Assembly (NCBI RefSeq): GCF_923081025.1
Contig: NZ_CAKLPZ010000001.1
Span: 1,922,001-1,986,000, forward strand
Length of the DNA: 64,000 nt
Source of the DNA: Neolewinella maritima
GTDB taxonomy: Bacteria; Bacteroidota; Bacteroidia; Chitinophagales; Saprospiraceae
Direction of reading: 5' to 3'
Shown: in pieces, positions 55,692 through 64,000 of the stretch
Layout of the letters: every line of letters starts with the position of its first letter
Numbering within the stretch: the stretch's first letter is position 1
Translations under genes and position numbers: made by a program
The notes under the pieces: model-generated
Databases searched by the model: none
The model's input: only the letters and a program-made list of their open reading frames with translations
What the model was told of the DNA's origin: nothing

Positions 55692-58256
55692 ATGCCACAT
55701 CCTCCACAGCGGGAATTCAATCCTGAAATAAAACAGGCCATGGCCCGGGGTAAGCAGGAAGCCGAAAAAATGGGTCACACCTACGTGGGTCCCGAACATC
55801 TGCTTCTTGGTGTACTCAGCATGGGGTCCAGCCTGGCTACCCGCGTTTTGCGCAACCTGGCGGTTGACATCGAGGCGCTGGCCGATACCCTTCGGGAAAA
55901 TATCCAGCGCAACGGCGGTCAGGCCAGCAGCCACTCCATTTCGCGCCTTCCGCTCAGCGATAAGGCCGACCGCGTCCTGAAGGTCACCTTCCTGGAAGCC
56001 AAAGCACTGAAGACTTCGCAGGTCAGCCCCGAGCACCTGATCCTGTCTATTCTACGCAACAAAGAGCTGCCCGCCACGAAGATCCTGCGGCAGTTCGAAG
56101 TGGAATACGAAATTTATAAAGCAGAACTCGACTACGTGAAAGACGAAAAAGATTTTACCGAAGACGATACCCTCCCGATGAACCAAGCCCCCGGTGCCGG
56201 GGAAGAGAGCTTTGAGGACGATGACAGCGGACGCGGCGGACAGCGCGGCGGACGGGGTCAGGGTAACTCCAAGTCCCGCACCCCCGTGCTGGATAATTTC
56301 GGACGCGACATCTCGGCCCTGGCCGAGGAGGACAAGCTGGACCCCATCATCGGTCGCGAGACCGAGATCGAGCGGGTATCCCAGATCCTGAGCCGACGCA
56401 AGAAGAATAACCCGATCCTGATCGGTGAGCCCGGTGTAGGTAAGACCGCCATCGTAGAAGGTCTGGCCCTGCGCATCCGCGACCGCAAAGTGAGTCGTAC
56501 GCTGTTCGATAAGCGTATCGTGATGCTGGACCTGGCCGCCCTGGTCGCCGGCACCAAGTACCGCGGACAGTTCGAAGAGCGGATGAAGGCCATCATGACC
56601 GAGCTCGAAAAGAGCCGCGATGTGATCCTCTTCATCGATGAGATCCATACTATCGTAGGTGCCGGTGGTGCTACCGGCTCACTCGATGCCAGTAACATCT
56701 TCAAGCCAGCCCTGGCCCGTGGCGAACTGCAGTGCATCGGCGCATCCACCCTGGATGAGTACCGTCAGCACATTGAAAAGGACGGTGCCCTCGACCGGCG
56801 CTTCCAGAAAGTACTGGTTAATCCACCGAGCGCCGAGGAGGCCGTGCACATCCTGCACAACATCAAGTCGAAGTACGAGGAGTTCCACAATGTGGACTAC
56901 TCCGACGACTCCATTGAGGCCTGTGTAAAACTGAGCGATCGCTACATCACCGATCGCTTCCTGCCCGACAAGGCGATCGACGTGCTTGACGAGGTAGGTG
57001 CCCGCACCCACCTGAAGAACATCACCGTACCCGCCCACATCGAGGAGGTGGAGGGTAAGATCGAAGAGGTCAAGGAGCAGAAGAACGCTGCGGTCAAGAA
57101 CCAGCAGTACGAACGTGCCGCTGACCTACGGGACCAGGAATCCAAGCTCCAGCGCACCCTCGAGGATGCCAAGAAGGAGTGGGAGGAAGAGTCCAAGACC
57201 AAGCGCTACCCGGTCGGCGAAGAGGACATTGCCGAAGTGGTCAGTATGATGACCGGTATCCCGGTACGTCGCGTAGCTCAGAACGAGAGCAAGAAGCTCG
57301 TCGGCATGGAATCTGACCTACAAGCCGTCATCATCGGTCAGGACAACGCCATCACTAAGGTGACCAAGGCTATTCAACGCAACCGTGTTGGTCTGAAGGA
57401 TCCCAGCAAACCTATTGGTACATTCATCTTCCTGGGCCCCACGGGGGTTGGTAAGACGGAGCTCGCCAAGGCACTGGCCAAGTACATCTTTGACAGCGAA
57501 GAAAGTCTGATCCGCATCGACATGTCGGAGTACATGGAGAAATTCAGCGTCAGCCGGCTCATCGGCGCGCCTCCCGGCTACGTCGGCTACGAAGAGGGTG
57601 GACAGCTCACCGAGAAGGTACGGCGTAAGCCCTACAGCGTGATTCTGCTCGACGAGATCGAAAAGGCCCACCCCGATGTGTACAATATCCTGCTGCAGGT
57701 GCTCGACGACGGTCAGCTCACCGACGGTATGGGACGCAAGGTGGACTTCAAGAACACCATGATCATTATGACCTCCAACATCGGCGTACGCCAGTTGAAG
57801 GACTTCGGTCAGGGCGTAGGTTTTGCTACCAAAGCCCGTACCGAGAACGCCGAAGAGAACTCCAAGGCGGTCATCAATAACGCACTGAAGCGGACCTTCT
57901 CGCCCGAGTTCCTTAACCGGATCGACGATGTAGTCATCTTCAATAGCCTGGGTCAGGACGAGATCTTCAAGATCATCGACATTGCCCTGAGCGATCTGTA
58001 CAAGCGACTGACCGGACTGGAATTCAGCCTGGCTTTAGACGAGGACGCCAAGAAGTTCGTAGCCGAGAAAGGCTTCGATCCGCAGTTCGGTGCCCGTCCG
58101 CTTCACCGGGCGATCCAGAAGTACATTGAGGATCCCCTCGCGGAATTCATCCTGAATCACAATCCCGAAGGCGGCTCCAACCTGATGGCGAAACTCAACG
58201 AGGCCGGCGACGGACTGGTGATCACGCAGCAGGAAGCCGTTACTTCCGAAGAGTAG
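55692..58256 (+). CDS. clpC: ClpC-type ATP-dependent protease ATPase subunit
   Basis: An 854-residue Hsp100 ATPase that unfolds proteins for the ClpP peptidase. Order: Clp N domain ([16 protein letters not shown] onward), a Gly/Arg-rich linker near residues 180-192, first AAA domain with Walker A GEPGVGKT (245-252), a middle UVR-like segment near residue 470 ([14 protein letters not shown]) that marks ClpC rather than ClpB, and the second AAA domain with GPTGVGKT near 582. No clpP is nearby. A strong terminator follows. Confidence 0.95.
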   Translation: MPHPPQREFNPEIKQAMARGKQEAEKMGHTYVGPEHLLLGVLSMGSSLATRVLRNLAVDIEALADTLRENIQRNGGQASSHSISRLPLSDKADRVLKVTFLEAKALKTSQVSPEHLILSILRNKELPATKILRQFEVEYEIYKAELDYVKDEKDFTEDDTLPMNQAPGAGEESFEDDDSGRGGQRGGRGQGNSKSRTPVLDNFGRDISALAEEDKLDPIIGRETEIERVSQILSRRKKNNPILIGEPGVGKTAIVEGLALRIRDRKVSRTLFDKRIVMLDLAALVAGTKYRGQFEERMKAIMTELEKSRDVILFIDEIHTIVGAGGATGSLDASNIFKPALARGELQCIGASTLDEYRQHIEKDGALDRRFQKVLVNPPSAEEAVHILHNIKSKYEEFHNVDYSDDSIEACVKLSDRYITDRFLPDKAIDVLDEVGARTHLKNITVPAHIEEVEGKIEEVKEQKNAAVKNQQYERAADLRDQESKLQRTLEDAKKEWEEESKTKRYPVGEEDIAEVVSMMTGIPVRRVAQNESKKLVGMESDLQAVIIGQDNAITKVTKAIQRNRVGLKDPSKPIGTFIFLGPTGVGKTELAKALAKYIFDSEESLIRIDMSEYMEKFSVSRLIGAPPGYVGYEEGGQLTEKVRRKPYSVILLDEIEKAHPDVYNILLQVLDDGQLTDGMGRKVDFKNTMIIMTSNIGVRQLKDFGQGVGFATKARTENAEENSKAVINNALKRTFSPEFLNRIDDVVIFNSLGQDEIFKIIDIALSDLYKRLTGLEFSLALDEDAKKFVAEKGFDPQFGARPLHRAIQKYIEDPLAEFILNHNPEGGSNLMAKLNEAGDGLVITQQEAVTSEE

Positions 58257-58271
58257 TTTTACGTCGCAGTA

Positions 58272-58312
58272 GGAGTTCGGCCCGGTGGTAAGGTATCGGG
58301 CCGAACAACTCC
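58272..58312 (+). terminator. Rho-independent terminator after clpC
   Basis: Stem GTTCGGCCCG / CGGGCCGAAC with a 12-base loop; outer GGAGTT/AACTCC can extend it. Separates clpC from infC. Confidence 0.75.
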
Positions 58313-58375
58313 AACTGAGTGACCAAACATATTTAACCGATATTCCTTACCATTCTATCATTTAACACCAAGCTA

Positions 58376-59005
58376 TTGGCAAAGAGAAGAGGCGGCGGCC
58401 GCAATCGTTACGTACGCAGAGAAGAACCCACCCCCCAATTCCGCATCAACGACATGATCCGGGTCCCCGAGGTACGCCTTGTCGGTGACAACCTGGAGCA
58501 GATCGGCGAAGAGCTCGGTCGCAAGGTCGAGAGCGGCGTTTTCGATATTCGCGAACTCAAAGGCTGGGGACGGGACTTAGGACTAGATCTCGTAGAGATC
58601 AGTCCGAATGCAGACCCGCCCGTCGTACGTCTCACCGATTACAAGAAGTTTCTCTACGAGAAGAAGCGTAAGGAAAAGGAGATTCGCAGCAAGGCCGTCA
58701 AGACGGTCATCAAGGAAGTCCGTTTCGGTCCTAATACGGACGATCACGATTTCGAGTTCAAGGTCCGCCACGCGCGCGGCTTCCTTGAAGACGGTGCCAA
58801 AGTGAAGGCTTATGTGCACTTCCGCGGTCGCTCCATCGTGTTTAAGGACCGGGGTGAACTACTCCTGCTGCGCTTTATGAAAGAGCTCGAGGACCTGGGT
58901 GCCGCCGAGGCCATGCCGAAGATGGAAGGTCGCCGGATGAACGTCATCATTAGTCCCAAAAAGGTGCAAAAGAAAGCCAAACCCAAGGCCGAAAAGGACG
59001 CATAG
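58376..59005 (+). CDS. infC: Translation initiation factor IF-3 (non-ATG start)
   Basis: A 209-residue IF-3. The N domain starts FRINDMIRVPEVRLVGDNLEQIG, then LGLDLVEISPNADPPVVRLTDYKKFLYEKK, and the C domain has KEVRFGPNTDDHDFEFKVRHARGFLEDGAKVKAYVHFRGRSI. No ATG is in frame ahead of it. I chose the TTG at 58376, giving MAKRRGGGRN; an in-frame ATT at 58352 is an alternative. Rare starts in infC allow IF-3 to limit its own synthesis. A Lys-rich tail ends the protein. rpmI and rplT, usual followers of infC, are absent; engB follows after a terminator. Confidence 0.93.
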   Translation: MAKRRGGGRNRYVRREEPTPQFRINDMIRVPEVRLVGDNLEQIGEELGRKVESGVFDIRELKGWGRDLGLDLVEISPNADPPVVRLTDYKKFLYEKKRKEKEIRSKAVKTVIKEVRFGPNTDDHDFEFKVRHARGFLEDGAKVKAYVHFRGRSIVFKDRGELLLLRFMKELEDLGAAEAMPKMEGRRMNVIISPKKVQKKAKPKAEKDA

Positions 59006-59022
59006 TCCGCAGCATCCTACTT

Positions 59023-59057
59023 CAACGCCCACCCGACTACCGTTCGGGTGGGCGTTG
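59023..59057 (+). terminator. Rho-independent terminator after infC
   Basis: Perfect 13-bp stem CAACGCCCACCCG / CGGGTGGGCGTTG with a 9-base loop, followed by GTATTTCT. Confidence 0.85.
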
Positions 59058-59103
59058 GTATTTCTAGTACCTATCCCGGAGTACGCTCCCGACCACCCAT
59101 CCC

Positions 59104-59727
59104 ATGGCCCAGATCAAAACATCTTCCTTCGCCTCTTCCCACGCCCGCGTCGCACAGGCTCCTACGGACGGACGGCCCGAGTTCGCCTTCATCGGCCGCA
59201 GTAATGTCGGCAAGAGCAGTCTCATCAACATGCTGGCCAGTCGCAAGGAGCTCGCCCACACCAGTGGCAAGCCCGGTAAAACGCAGTTGATCAATTACTT
59301 TCTCATCAACCATAGCTGGTACCTGACGGACCTGCCCGGCTATGGCTACGCCGTACAGAGTAAGAAGACCCGCGGCAAGTGGGAATCCCGCACGGAGAAG
59401 TACTTCCTGAACCGACAAACACTAGTCACTGCCTTCGTACTGATCGATAGTAATGTCCCCCCCCAGCTGATCGACCTCGAATTCGTCAACTGGCTAGGTG
59501 AGCACGGTGTACCCTTTGTCCTGGCCTTTACCAAAACGGATCGGAAAAAGAGCCGGGATGGCGGCAGCGTGGAGGCCTTCAAGACGGAACTACTCAAAAC
59601 CTGGGAAGAGCTACCCCCGTGTTTTTTGACCAGCGCGACCAATGAAGACGGCCGGGATGAGATCGTCGACTTTATGGAGGCGAGTCTGCTGGATTTACCA
59701 TGGCCTTTCTACGGCCAGCCCGGGTAG
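59104..59727 (+). CDS. engB: Ribosome biogenesis GTP-binding protein YihA/EngB
   Basis: A 207-residue GTPase. G1 motif FIGRSNVGKSSLINML, G2/G3 region GKTQLINYFLINHSWYLTDLPGYGYA, and G4 motif LAFTKTDRKK, then TSATNEDGRDEI, in the order of EngB. It helps assemble the large ribosomal subunit in the cytoplasm. The ATG at 59104 precedes SFASSHARVAQAPTDGRPEFAFIGRSN, as in the family. It follows the infC terminator, so transcription may start in the 46-base gap. Confidence 0.95.
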   Translation: MAQIKTSSFASSHARVAQAPTDGRPEFAFIGRSNVGKSSLINMLASRKELAHTSGKPGKTQLINYFLINHSWYLTDLPGYGYAVQSKKTRGKWESRTEKYFLNRQTLVTAFVLIDSNVPPQLIDLEFVNWLGEHGVPFVLAFTKTDRKKSRDGGSVEAFKTELLKTWEELPPCFLTSATNEDGRDEIVDFMEASLLDLPWPFYGQPG

Positions 59728-59740
59728 TAGCTGCGGCAGC

Positions 59741-59748
59741 TACCTTTG
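59741..59748 (+). promoter_or_regulatory. -7 box (TACCTTTG) for the acyltransferase gene
   Basis: Exact TAnnTTTG match between engB and the acyltransferase gene, 36 bases before the ATG. Confidence 0.5.
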
Positions 59749-59784
59749 TGGCCTTCGCCTATTTCCCGGTAACTTGAGGATTCT

Positions 59785-61542
59785 ATGAGCGCAAACCCAG
59801 TTGAGACCCCTCTACCACCCCCCGACTTCGAACGGGAGGGCAAACGGTATGCGCACACTGCACCGGACGTACAGGGCTGGGCTATCTATGAACTGAGTGA
59901 AGACCGGGAACAGTTTGTCAACATCCTCGAAGCCTCCAGTTGCCGGCGCATCCTACAGGAGTGTGGAGATGGACTTCCGGATGCCCTGAGTAAAACCATC
60001 TTCAGCGAGCAGGAACGCACCCGCACCGAGCCTTGGAAGGTAGACCCCCCCCAGGAGCGAGCATACTGGAAGCGGCTGGCTAAAATGCTGGCCACTAAGA
60101 GCCTTGATGAGGATGAACCCACTACGGCTGACCAGGCTGCCAAAACGATCCTCCACCGCATCGTGCGTCGGTACGCCGAGGAGATCGTAGGCACCTTCAA
60201 AATACCCACCTTCCGCTTTGCCCGGCGCTTTCTGACCTTCTTCTTCGGTCGGCTGCTCAACGCGGCCGGCGGACGCACCTTCACCAGTCTGTTCTCTAAA
60301 AAGATACTGCTTCAGGAGAAGCTACTGGTACGTGGCTACGTCGATCATGTCCGCAAACTGAGTAAGCAGGGCACGGTAGTGATGGTACCTACACACTTCA
60401 GTAACCTGGACAGTATCCTCATCGGCTACGCCCTGGATCAGGTGGCTGGGCTGCCCGCGATGTCCTTTGGTGCGGGACTGAACCTTTACAATACCGGCTA
60501 CACGGCCTACTTTATGAACCGGCTAGGGGCTTACCGGGTAGACCGCCGCAAGCGAAACCCGCTCTACATGACCACCCTGAAGATGATGAGCAAACTGCTC
60601 ATTCAGCGCGGGGTACCATCCTTGTTCTTCCCCGGCGGCACCCGCTCGCGCAGCGGCGAGCTGGAAACTAAACTGAAGATGGGCCTACTCGGTACCGCGG
60701 TAGAAGCCCAGCGTGCCCGCTACCAGCAAGGGCGCGACGATAAGGTCTTCATCGTCCCGGTGATCCTCTCTTACCCCTTCGTACTGGAGGCGCAATTCCT
60801 CATCGAGCAGCACCTGCGCCGGGAAGGACAGGACCGCTACATCAAGGCGAAGGATAGCTTTCATTCGCTGCGCAGCATCCTGAAATTTATCTGGGGAGTA
60901 TTCAGCAAGGGCAATGAGATCACCATCTCGCTCGGCCAGCCGATGGACGTAGTGGGCAATCGGGTCGACAGTGACGGCAAGAGCTATGCCATGAGTGGTC
61001 GCCACGTGAGTACGCGCGAGTATTTCCGCGATCAGCACGGCAAGGTCAATAAGGACTTGCAGCGGGAGAGTGAGTACACCCGCCTGCTCGCTAACCGCAT
61101 CGTAGCACGCTACCACGCCGATGGCATCGTCCTACCGAGTCATCTGGTGAGCTACACGGCCTACGCGATGCTCGAGCGCAGCTTTCCAAAGGATGACCTC
61201 TACGCGATCCTACGGCTTCCGGCGGAAGACTTCTACTTCCGCACGGATGCCCTGATCAAAGTCATGACCCAAATCCGCGACCGGCTGCTGGACATGGAAC
61301 TAGAAGGAAACGCCAAAGTATCGAATGAACTGCGGGAAGCACCGGACCGCATCCTAGCCCATGCGATCGACAGTATCGGTAATTACCATATCGACAAACC
61401 ACTCAAGTACGACTCCCGGGGCAGACTAGTGAGTGATAACTTCTCCATGCTATACTATTACCACAATCGCCTATCCACCTATCACCTCAAGTCCAGGGTA
61501 CGCTGGCCTAAAGAGATGATTGGAGATGAGCGAAAGGAGTAA
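59785..61542 (+). CDS. Lysophospholipid/glycerol-3-phosphate acyltransferase (PlsC-fold) family protein
   Basis: A 585-residue protein, much longer than simple PlsC. The acyltransferase domain has the catalytic His204-x4-Asp209 in MVPTHFSNLDSILIG, a substrate block MNRLGAYRVDRRK and LFFPGGTRSRSGELETKLKMGLLG. N-terminal 180 residues and the last 150 are outside the core. Such enzymes put fatty acids on glycerol 3-phosphate or lysophosphatidate; the layout is closest to PlsB-like members. Its last 35 bases overlap the minus-strand deoxynucleoside kinase gene. Confidence 0.88.
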   Translation: MSANPVETPLPPPDFEREGKRYAHTAPDVQGWAIYELSEDREQFVNILEASSCRRILQECGDGLPDALSKTIFSEQERTRTEPWKVDPPQERAYWKRLAKMLATKSLDEDEPTTADQAAKTILHRIVRRYAEEIVGTFKIPTFRFARRFLTFFFGRLLNAAGGRTFTSLFSKKILLQEKLLVRGYVDHVRKLSKQGTVVMVPTHFSNLDSILIGYALDQVAGLPAMSFGAGLNLYNTGYTAYFMNRLGAYRVDRRKRNPLYMTTLKMMSKLLIQRGVPSLFFPGGTRSRSGELETKLKMGLLGTAVEAQRARYQQGRDDKVFIVPVILSYPFVLEAQFLIEQHLRREGQDRYIKAKDSFHSLRSILKFIWGVFSKGNEITISLGQPMDVVGNRVDSDGKSYAMSGRHVSTREYFRDQHGKVNKDLQRESEYTRLLANRIVARYHADGIVLPSHLVSYTAYAMLERSFPKDDLYAILRLPAEDFYFRTDALIKVMTQIRDRLLDMELEGNAKVSNELREAPDRILAHAIDSIGNYHIDKPLKYDSRGRLVSDNFSMLYYYHNRLSTYHLKSRVRWPKEMIGDERKE

Positions 61543-62170
61543 TAGTGTGCATGCCCGCAGCGTATTCCTTCGTCGTGAGTAGCTCGACCAGCTGTGCATA
61601 GGCAGCTGGCTGCGTGAAGTCCGTATCACCTACGTCCACTACCACAACGGGCAAGTGAGGTACCGAGCGGAAGTACTGAAAGTAAGCGGTCTGAATAGAC
61701 CCCAGGTATTTATCCGTGATCTCGGCTTCGAACGACCGGCCACGCCGACGAATATTAGCCTGCAGCGCAGCGACCGGGCGGTGTAGGTAGACGATGAGGT
61801 CGGGATCCCGGAAGCCGGCATCCATCACGGAGAACAGCCGGTTGAATAGGCGAAATTCCTGGTCCGACAGGCTGTTCCGTGCAAACAGCAGGGTCTTGAT
61901 AAATACGTAGTCCGCCACGGTACCGGCCTGGGTAAACAACTCCCGGTGCGCCAGCTCGGCTTCGAGCTGCTTGTGCCGTTCGGCCATGAAGAATAGTTCG
62001 ACCGGAAAGGCGTAACGCGCCGGGTCCTTATAGAATAGCGGTAGGAAGGGATTATCCGCAAATTCCTCCAGGATCAGCCGACGGCCGAACTGTGCAGCCA
62101 GTCGCTCGGCCAGGGTGGTCTTGCCGGCACCGATGTTGCCTTCGATTACGGTATAGGGTGGTAGTGTCAT
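61508..62170 (-). CDS. Deoxynucleoside kinase (dAK/dGK-type)
   Basis: A 220-residue kinase that phosphorylates deoxynucleosides in the salvage pathway. P-loop EGNIGAGKT (10-18), then ELFFMAERHKQL and LPLFYKDPARYAFPVELF, and a lid region IRRRGRSFEAEITDKYL. The preferred base is not readable from sequence. The ATG at 62170 is only 15 bases from the divergent folK start. Its 3' end overlaps the acyltransferase gene by 35 bases. Confidence 0.92.
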   Translation of the reverse strand: MTLPPYTVIEGNIGAGKTTLAERLAAQFGRRLILEEFADNPFLPLFYKDPARYAFPVELFFMAERHKQLEAELAHRELFTQAGTVADYVFIKTLLFARNSLSDQEFRLFNRLFSVMDAGFRDPDLIVYLHRPVAALQANIRRRGRSFEAEITDKYLGSIQTAYFQYFRSVPHLPVVVVDVGDTDFTQPAAYAQLVELLTTKEYAAGMHTITPFAHLQSSL

Positions 62171-62173
62171 ACG

Positions 62174-62197
62174 TACTTTTGGGGAATGGCAAAACTA
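62174..62197. promoter_or_regulatory. Overlapping divergent -7 boxes for folK (+) and the deoxynucleoside kinase (-)
   Basis: TACTTTTG on the + strand at 62174-62181 ends 4 bases before the folK ATG. TAGTTTTG on the minus strand (62190-62197) lies within the first folK codons, 19 bases before the kinase ATG. Both fit TAnnTTTG exactly. Confidence 0.5.
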
Positions 62198-62638
62198 ACC
62201 CTCTCCCTCGGTTCCAACCTCGGAGACCGAACGGCTCACCTCGCCGCCGCGCGTACCCAGCTGGCAGCGAGTCTGGGAGGTCTGATCTACGAGAGCGCAA
62301 TTATAGAAACTGCCGCCTGGGGAAATACGCAGCAGCCAGACTTCCTCAATCAATTGGTAATCTGCGACATACACAGCCTCAACGAATCAACTGCACTAAC
62401 CTACCAGCTTCACCATATTCTAGATATTACCCAGGGAATAGAGCATGCACTGGGTCGGGTACGCAGCGTCCACTGGGGTGCCCGTACCATCGATATCGAC
62501 TTAATTTTTCTGGATGAGTTGCGCTACGAAGACGCGCGACTGAGTCTTCCGCACCCCTGGTGGCGGCAGCGCAGATTTGTCACGGATCTACTGCCCTCCT
62601 CCTTCGATCCGTACCTCCGTATTTATGATCTGGCTTAG
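62186..62638 (+). CDS. folK: 2-amino-4-hydroxy-6-hydroxymethyldihydropteridine pyrophosphokinase
   Basis: A 150-residue enzyme of folate synthesis that transfers pyrophosphate from ATP to hydroxymethyldihydropterin. LTLSLGSNLGDRTAHLAAARTQL at the start, YESAIIETAAWGNTQQPDFLNQLV, and the nucleotide/metal block RSVHWGARTIDIDLIF with its Asp pair are diagnostic. Its last 51 bases overlap the DUF6503 gene on the other strand. No other folate gene is adjacent. Confidence 0.95.
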   Translation: MAKLTLSLGSNLGDRTAHLAAARTQLAASLGGLIYESAIIETAAWGNTQQPDFLNQLVICDIHSLNESTALTYQLHHILDITQGIEHALGRVRSVHWGARTIDIDLIFLDELRYEDARLSLPHPWWRQRRFVTDLLPSSFDPYLRIYDLA

Positions 62639-63367
62639 CTCCGGTAGTTCACCCCGCCGGTACCGCTCGTCCACGTCGTCGATCGCACGGTCGTCCTGTC
62701 CGTCTACGCCGTAGTTGATGTAGTCCTGCACGAGCACCCCGCCCACCCGGCGCTTATTGATGGCCTTGCGGAAGCGCAGTCCACCGTCGTCATCTGAAAA
62801 GGTGTAGGCCAGATAATCCAGCTCGCCGGTGTCATCACGGAAGAAATAGTGGTACACATCGTCGAAGCCATCTCCCCCACCCTCCTCATCGAAGCGTACC
62901 TCCACCCGGTGGTAAAGCCCGTCATCGATCGTCACGGTATCCAGTAAGGTAGCCCGGACGGCCGGGTCTTGCAGTCCGTAAGGCAGCATAAAAAAGTACC
63001 GCACCGAGTTCACCGATCCTGCGTAGGCGGCACTATCCTTAGTGGATAGTGGTATTCGGATTCCTGCCTGATCACGGATCAGCCCGTCGTTGCTCAGTGT
63101 ATCCCGCACGGTGAGGCCTGAAGAGTCCAGAAAGGTGCGGGTGTAGGCAAATCTGCCCTGCCGGTTATCAACGCTGTACGTTCGCTCGCGAAAGACAAAG
63201 CGTGCGCTGACCAGGCTATCCCATCGCTCCATACCGTGTGCCTGGATCGCCCGATCGATGAGTCCTTCGGCCGTCACCACTTCCTGCTCTGCATCTGCGG
63301 GGGCGGGGCCGCAGGTGCACAGTAAACCCAGCAGGGCGAGCGAGACAAGACTGACAAATCGAAGCAT
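62588..63367 (-). CDS. Secreted DUF6503-like protein
   Basis: A 259-residue exported protein: signal MLRFVSLVSLALLGLLCTCGPA, then LIDRAIQAHGMERWDSLVSARFVFRERTYSV. This opening, the mostly beta sequence (FDDVYHYFFRDDTGELDYLAYTF) and the terminal part match DUF6503 proteins of Bacteroidota as I recall them; the fold resembles outer-membrane lipoprotein carriers. No activity is known. The signal codons carry a copy of the dispersed 12-mer. Divergent from the small protein gene at 63404, with a gap of 36 bases. Confidence 0.8.
   Translation of the reverse strand: MLRFVSLVSLALLGLLCTCGPAPADAEQEVVTAEGLIDRAIQAHGMERWDSLVSARFVFRERTYSVDNRQGRFAYTRTFLDSSGLTVRDTLSNDGLIRDQAGIRIPLSTKDSAAYAGSVNSVRYFFMLPYGLQDPAVRATLLDTVTIDDGLYHRVEVRFDEEGGGDGFDDVYHYFFRDDTGELDYLAYTFSDDDGGLRFRKAINKRRVGGVLVQDYINYGVDGQDDRAIDDVDERYRRGELPELSQIINTEVRIEGGGQ
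63307..63318 (-). repeat. Dispersed motif copy 7 (GCACCTGCGGCC)
   Basis: Minus-strand copy in the DUF6503 gene encoding CTCGPA of the signal peptide. It forms an inverted pair with copy 8, about 130 bases away. Confidence 0.75.
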
Positions 63368-63403
63368 AGGTTTACCTTTTTGGTTAGCTGACGTTACACA
63401 GGT

Positions 63404-63859
63404 ATGCGCGTTATCCTACCGGTATGGCTACTCTCTCTTCTGCTTTGCACCTGCGGCCCCGCCCAAGGTAGTGATGACGTGCATGATATGGATGCCGTGC
63501 AGCGACGGGAAGCCCTATTTCACTCCGCTTACGAGCAACTCGACGCTGCCATCCTGGAACGCCTGCTGACCGACGACTTTGTCATCACCTACGCACAGCC
63601 GGCTACCACGAAGGATAAGGAGCGCTTTATCGGGGAACTAGGGGAGCTACGCTCCGTCTTTCCGAACCTTCAGCTGTCCGTCGATAGCTCGTCTGTAGTA
63701 GCAGGGACCGAGCCCGAAGTGGCCGGACTGAGAACCTTTTCGTGGACCTACGCCGGTGAACCCGGTAGCTACCAGGAACAGTTTCGGCACCACTGGCAGT
63801 ACACGGAGGGTAACTGGCTGCTTCACCGTGCCGAAGTCTTACCCCCGCCGCCGCAGTGA
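63404..63859 (+). CDS. Secreted SnoaL/DUF4440-like small protein
   Basis: A 151-residue exported protein. Signal MRVILPVWLLSLLLCTCGPA, then a short NTF2-like domain: AVQRREALFHSAYEQLDAAILERLLTDDFVITYAQPATTKDKERFIGELGEL and WQYTEGNWLLHRAEVL fit DUF4440/SnoaL-like proteins, which form small cone-shaped pockets. Function unknown. The signal-peptide codons hold dispersed motif copy 8. Its stop overlaps the GTG of the next frame. Confidence 0.8.
   Translation: MRVILPVWLLSLLLCTCGPAQGSDDVHDMDAVQRREALFHSAYEQLDAAILERLLTDDFVITYAQPATTKDKERFIGELGELRSVFPNLQLSVDSSSVVAGTEPEVAGLRTFSWTYAGEPGSYQEQFRHHWQYTEGNWLLHRAEVLPPPPQ
63447..63458 (+). repeat. Dispersed motif copy 8 (GCACCTGCGGCC)
   Basis: Plus-strand copy within TTTGCACCTGCGGCCCCGCC, encoding CTCGPA in the signal peptide of the small protein at 63404. 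Confidence 0.75.
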
Positions 63860-64000
63860 TCGAACTTTTCCAACCCACCCGGGACGAACTCGGCAAGCTG
63901 CTAACTGACAGTACGATCCTCGGATCCTACTCGGTGGTGGATTCGGCGCTGCCCCCCCGGGTGGTGCTGGATGCGGCCCGCCGACTACCCCCCGGCGAGG
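63856..64000 (+). CDS. 5' end of an unrecognised gene (continues beyond window)
   Basis: A GTG at 63856 overlaps the previous stop as GTGA and starts a frame open to the window end (48 codons): VIELFQPTRDELGKLLTDST followed by ILGSYSVVDSALPPRVVLDAA. There is no signal peptide. The 4-base overlap argues that it is a real gene cotranscribed with the one before. Too little is visible for a function. Confidence 0.5.
   Translation, partial: MIELFQPTRDELGKLLTDSTILGSYSVVDSALPPRVVLDAARRLPPGE

Noticed and set aside
63380-63480. CTCGPA signal peptides as lipoproteins
   Set aside because: The cysteines sit after LLLC or CT and lack the usual small residue at -1 of a lipobox. I treat these as ordinary signal peptides, with the shared codons explained by the dispersed DNA motif.

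Overview
This window (GC roughly 58-60%) comes from a bacterium of the phylum Bacteroidota, most likely a Lewinella-like member of the Saprospiria. I infer this from several things: a PorT-like type IX secretion protein, a type IX C-terminal sorting domain, Bacteroidota-type -7 promoter boxes (TAnnTTTG), no obvious Shine-Dalgarno use, and families typical of the phylum (DUF4331, DUF6580, DUF6503, DUF2805, a single long LptF/G). No rRNA, tRNA, transposase, phage or CRISPR array was seen. The region looks like stable, gene-dense chromosome.

Layout. 1-9200: the 3' end of a probable zinc phospholipase C/S1-P1 nuclease, bioB, tpiA, the porT-ubiE pair on the minus strand, gyrA, a secreted TPR protein and a radical SAM DNA-modification/repair protein. 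9200-9705: a 500-base gap with a candidate small RNA ending in a perfect terminator hairpin. 9700-18700: a formylglycine-generating-enzyme-like lipoprotein, agmatine deiminase, glycosylasparaginase, cutC, two tandem DUF4331 proteins (only the second has a type IX sorting tail) and a TPR lipoprotein. 18700-25450: lysA, LptF/G permease, PAP2 phosphatase, a saccharopine dehydrogenase-like enzyme and threonine aldolase. 25400-32200: a minus-strand run with a geranylgeranyl-reductase-like flavoprotein plus ferredoxin, a barrel protein, a double ABC ATPase, an HsdR-N nuclease-fold protein, ACP phosphodiesterase and polyphosphate kinase. 32200-34000: two overlapping methyltransferases resembling the tocopherol enzymes VTE3 and VTE4. 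34000-40000: glpK, a glycosyltransferase, an M1 peptidase and a membrane protein. 40130-40860: a tandem array with a 111-base period and a 222-base higher-order period. 40900-46000: DUF6580, DUF481, a prolyl oligopeptidase and an FGGY kinase. 46000-51000: NmrA-like reductase, MoxR AAA+ ATPase, VWA/DUF2201 protein and a helical-repeat protein in one overlapping run. 51000-64000: smc, a LysM/RlpA-like protein, clpC, infC, engB, an acyltransferase, a deoxynucleoside kinase, folK and small secreted proteins.

Best leads. (1) The exact 12-mer GCACCTGCGGCC occurs eight times, on both strands and in different reading frames. It often sits in signal-peptide codons but also in enzymes, so it behaves as a dispersed DNA motif. 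(2) The alternating A/B tandem array upstream of the DUF6580 gene. (3) The MoxR-VWA-helical-repeat operon. (4) The VTE3/VTE4-like pair near a geranylgeranyl-reductase/ferredoxin operon, which hints at prenylquinone or tocopherol-like chemistry. (5) Several genes whose start codon lies 4-7 bases after a -7 box, suggesting leaderless mRNAs. (6) A promoter-to-terminator small RNA candidate at about 9570-9705.
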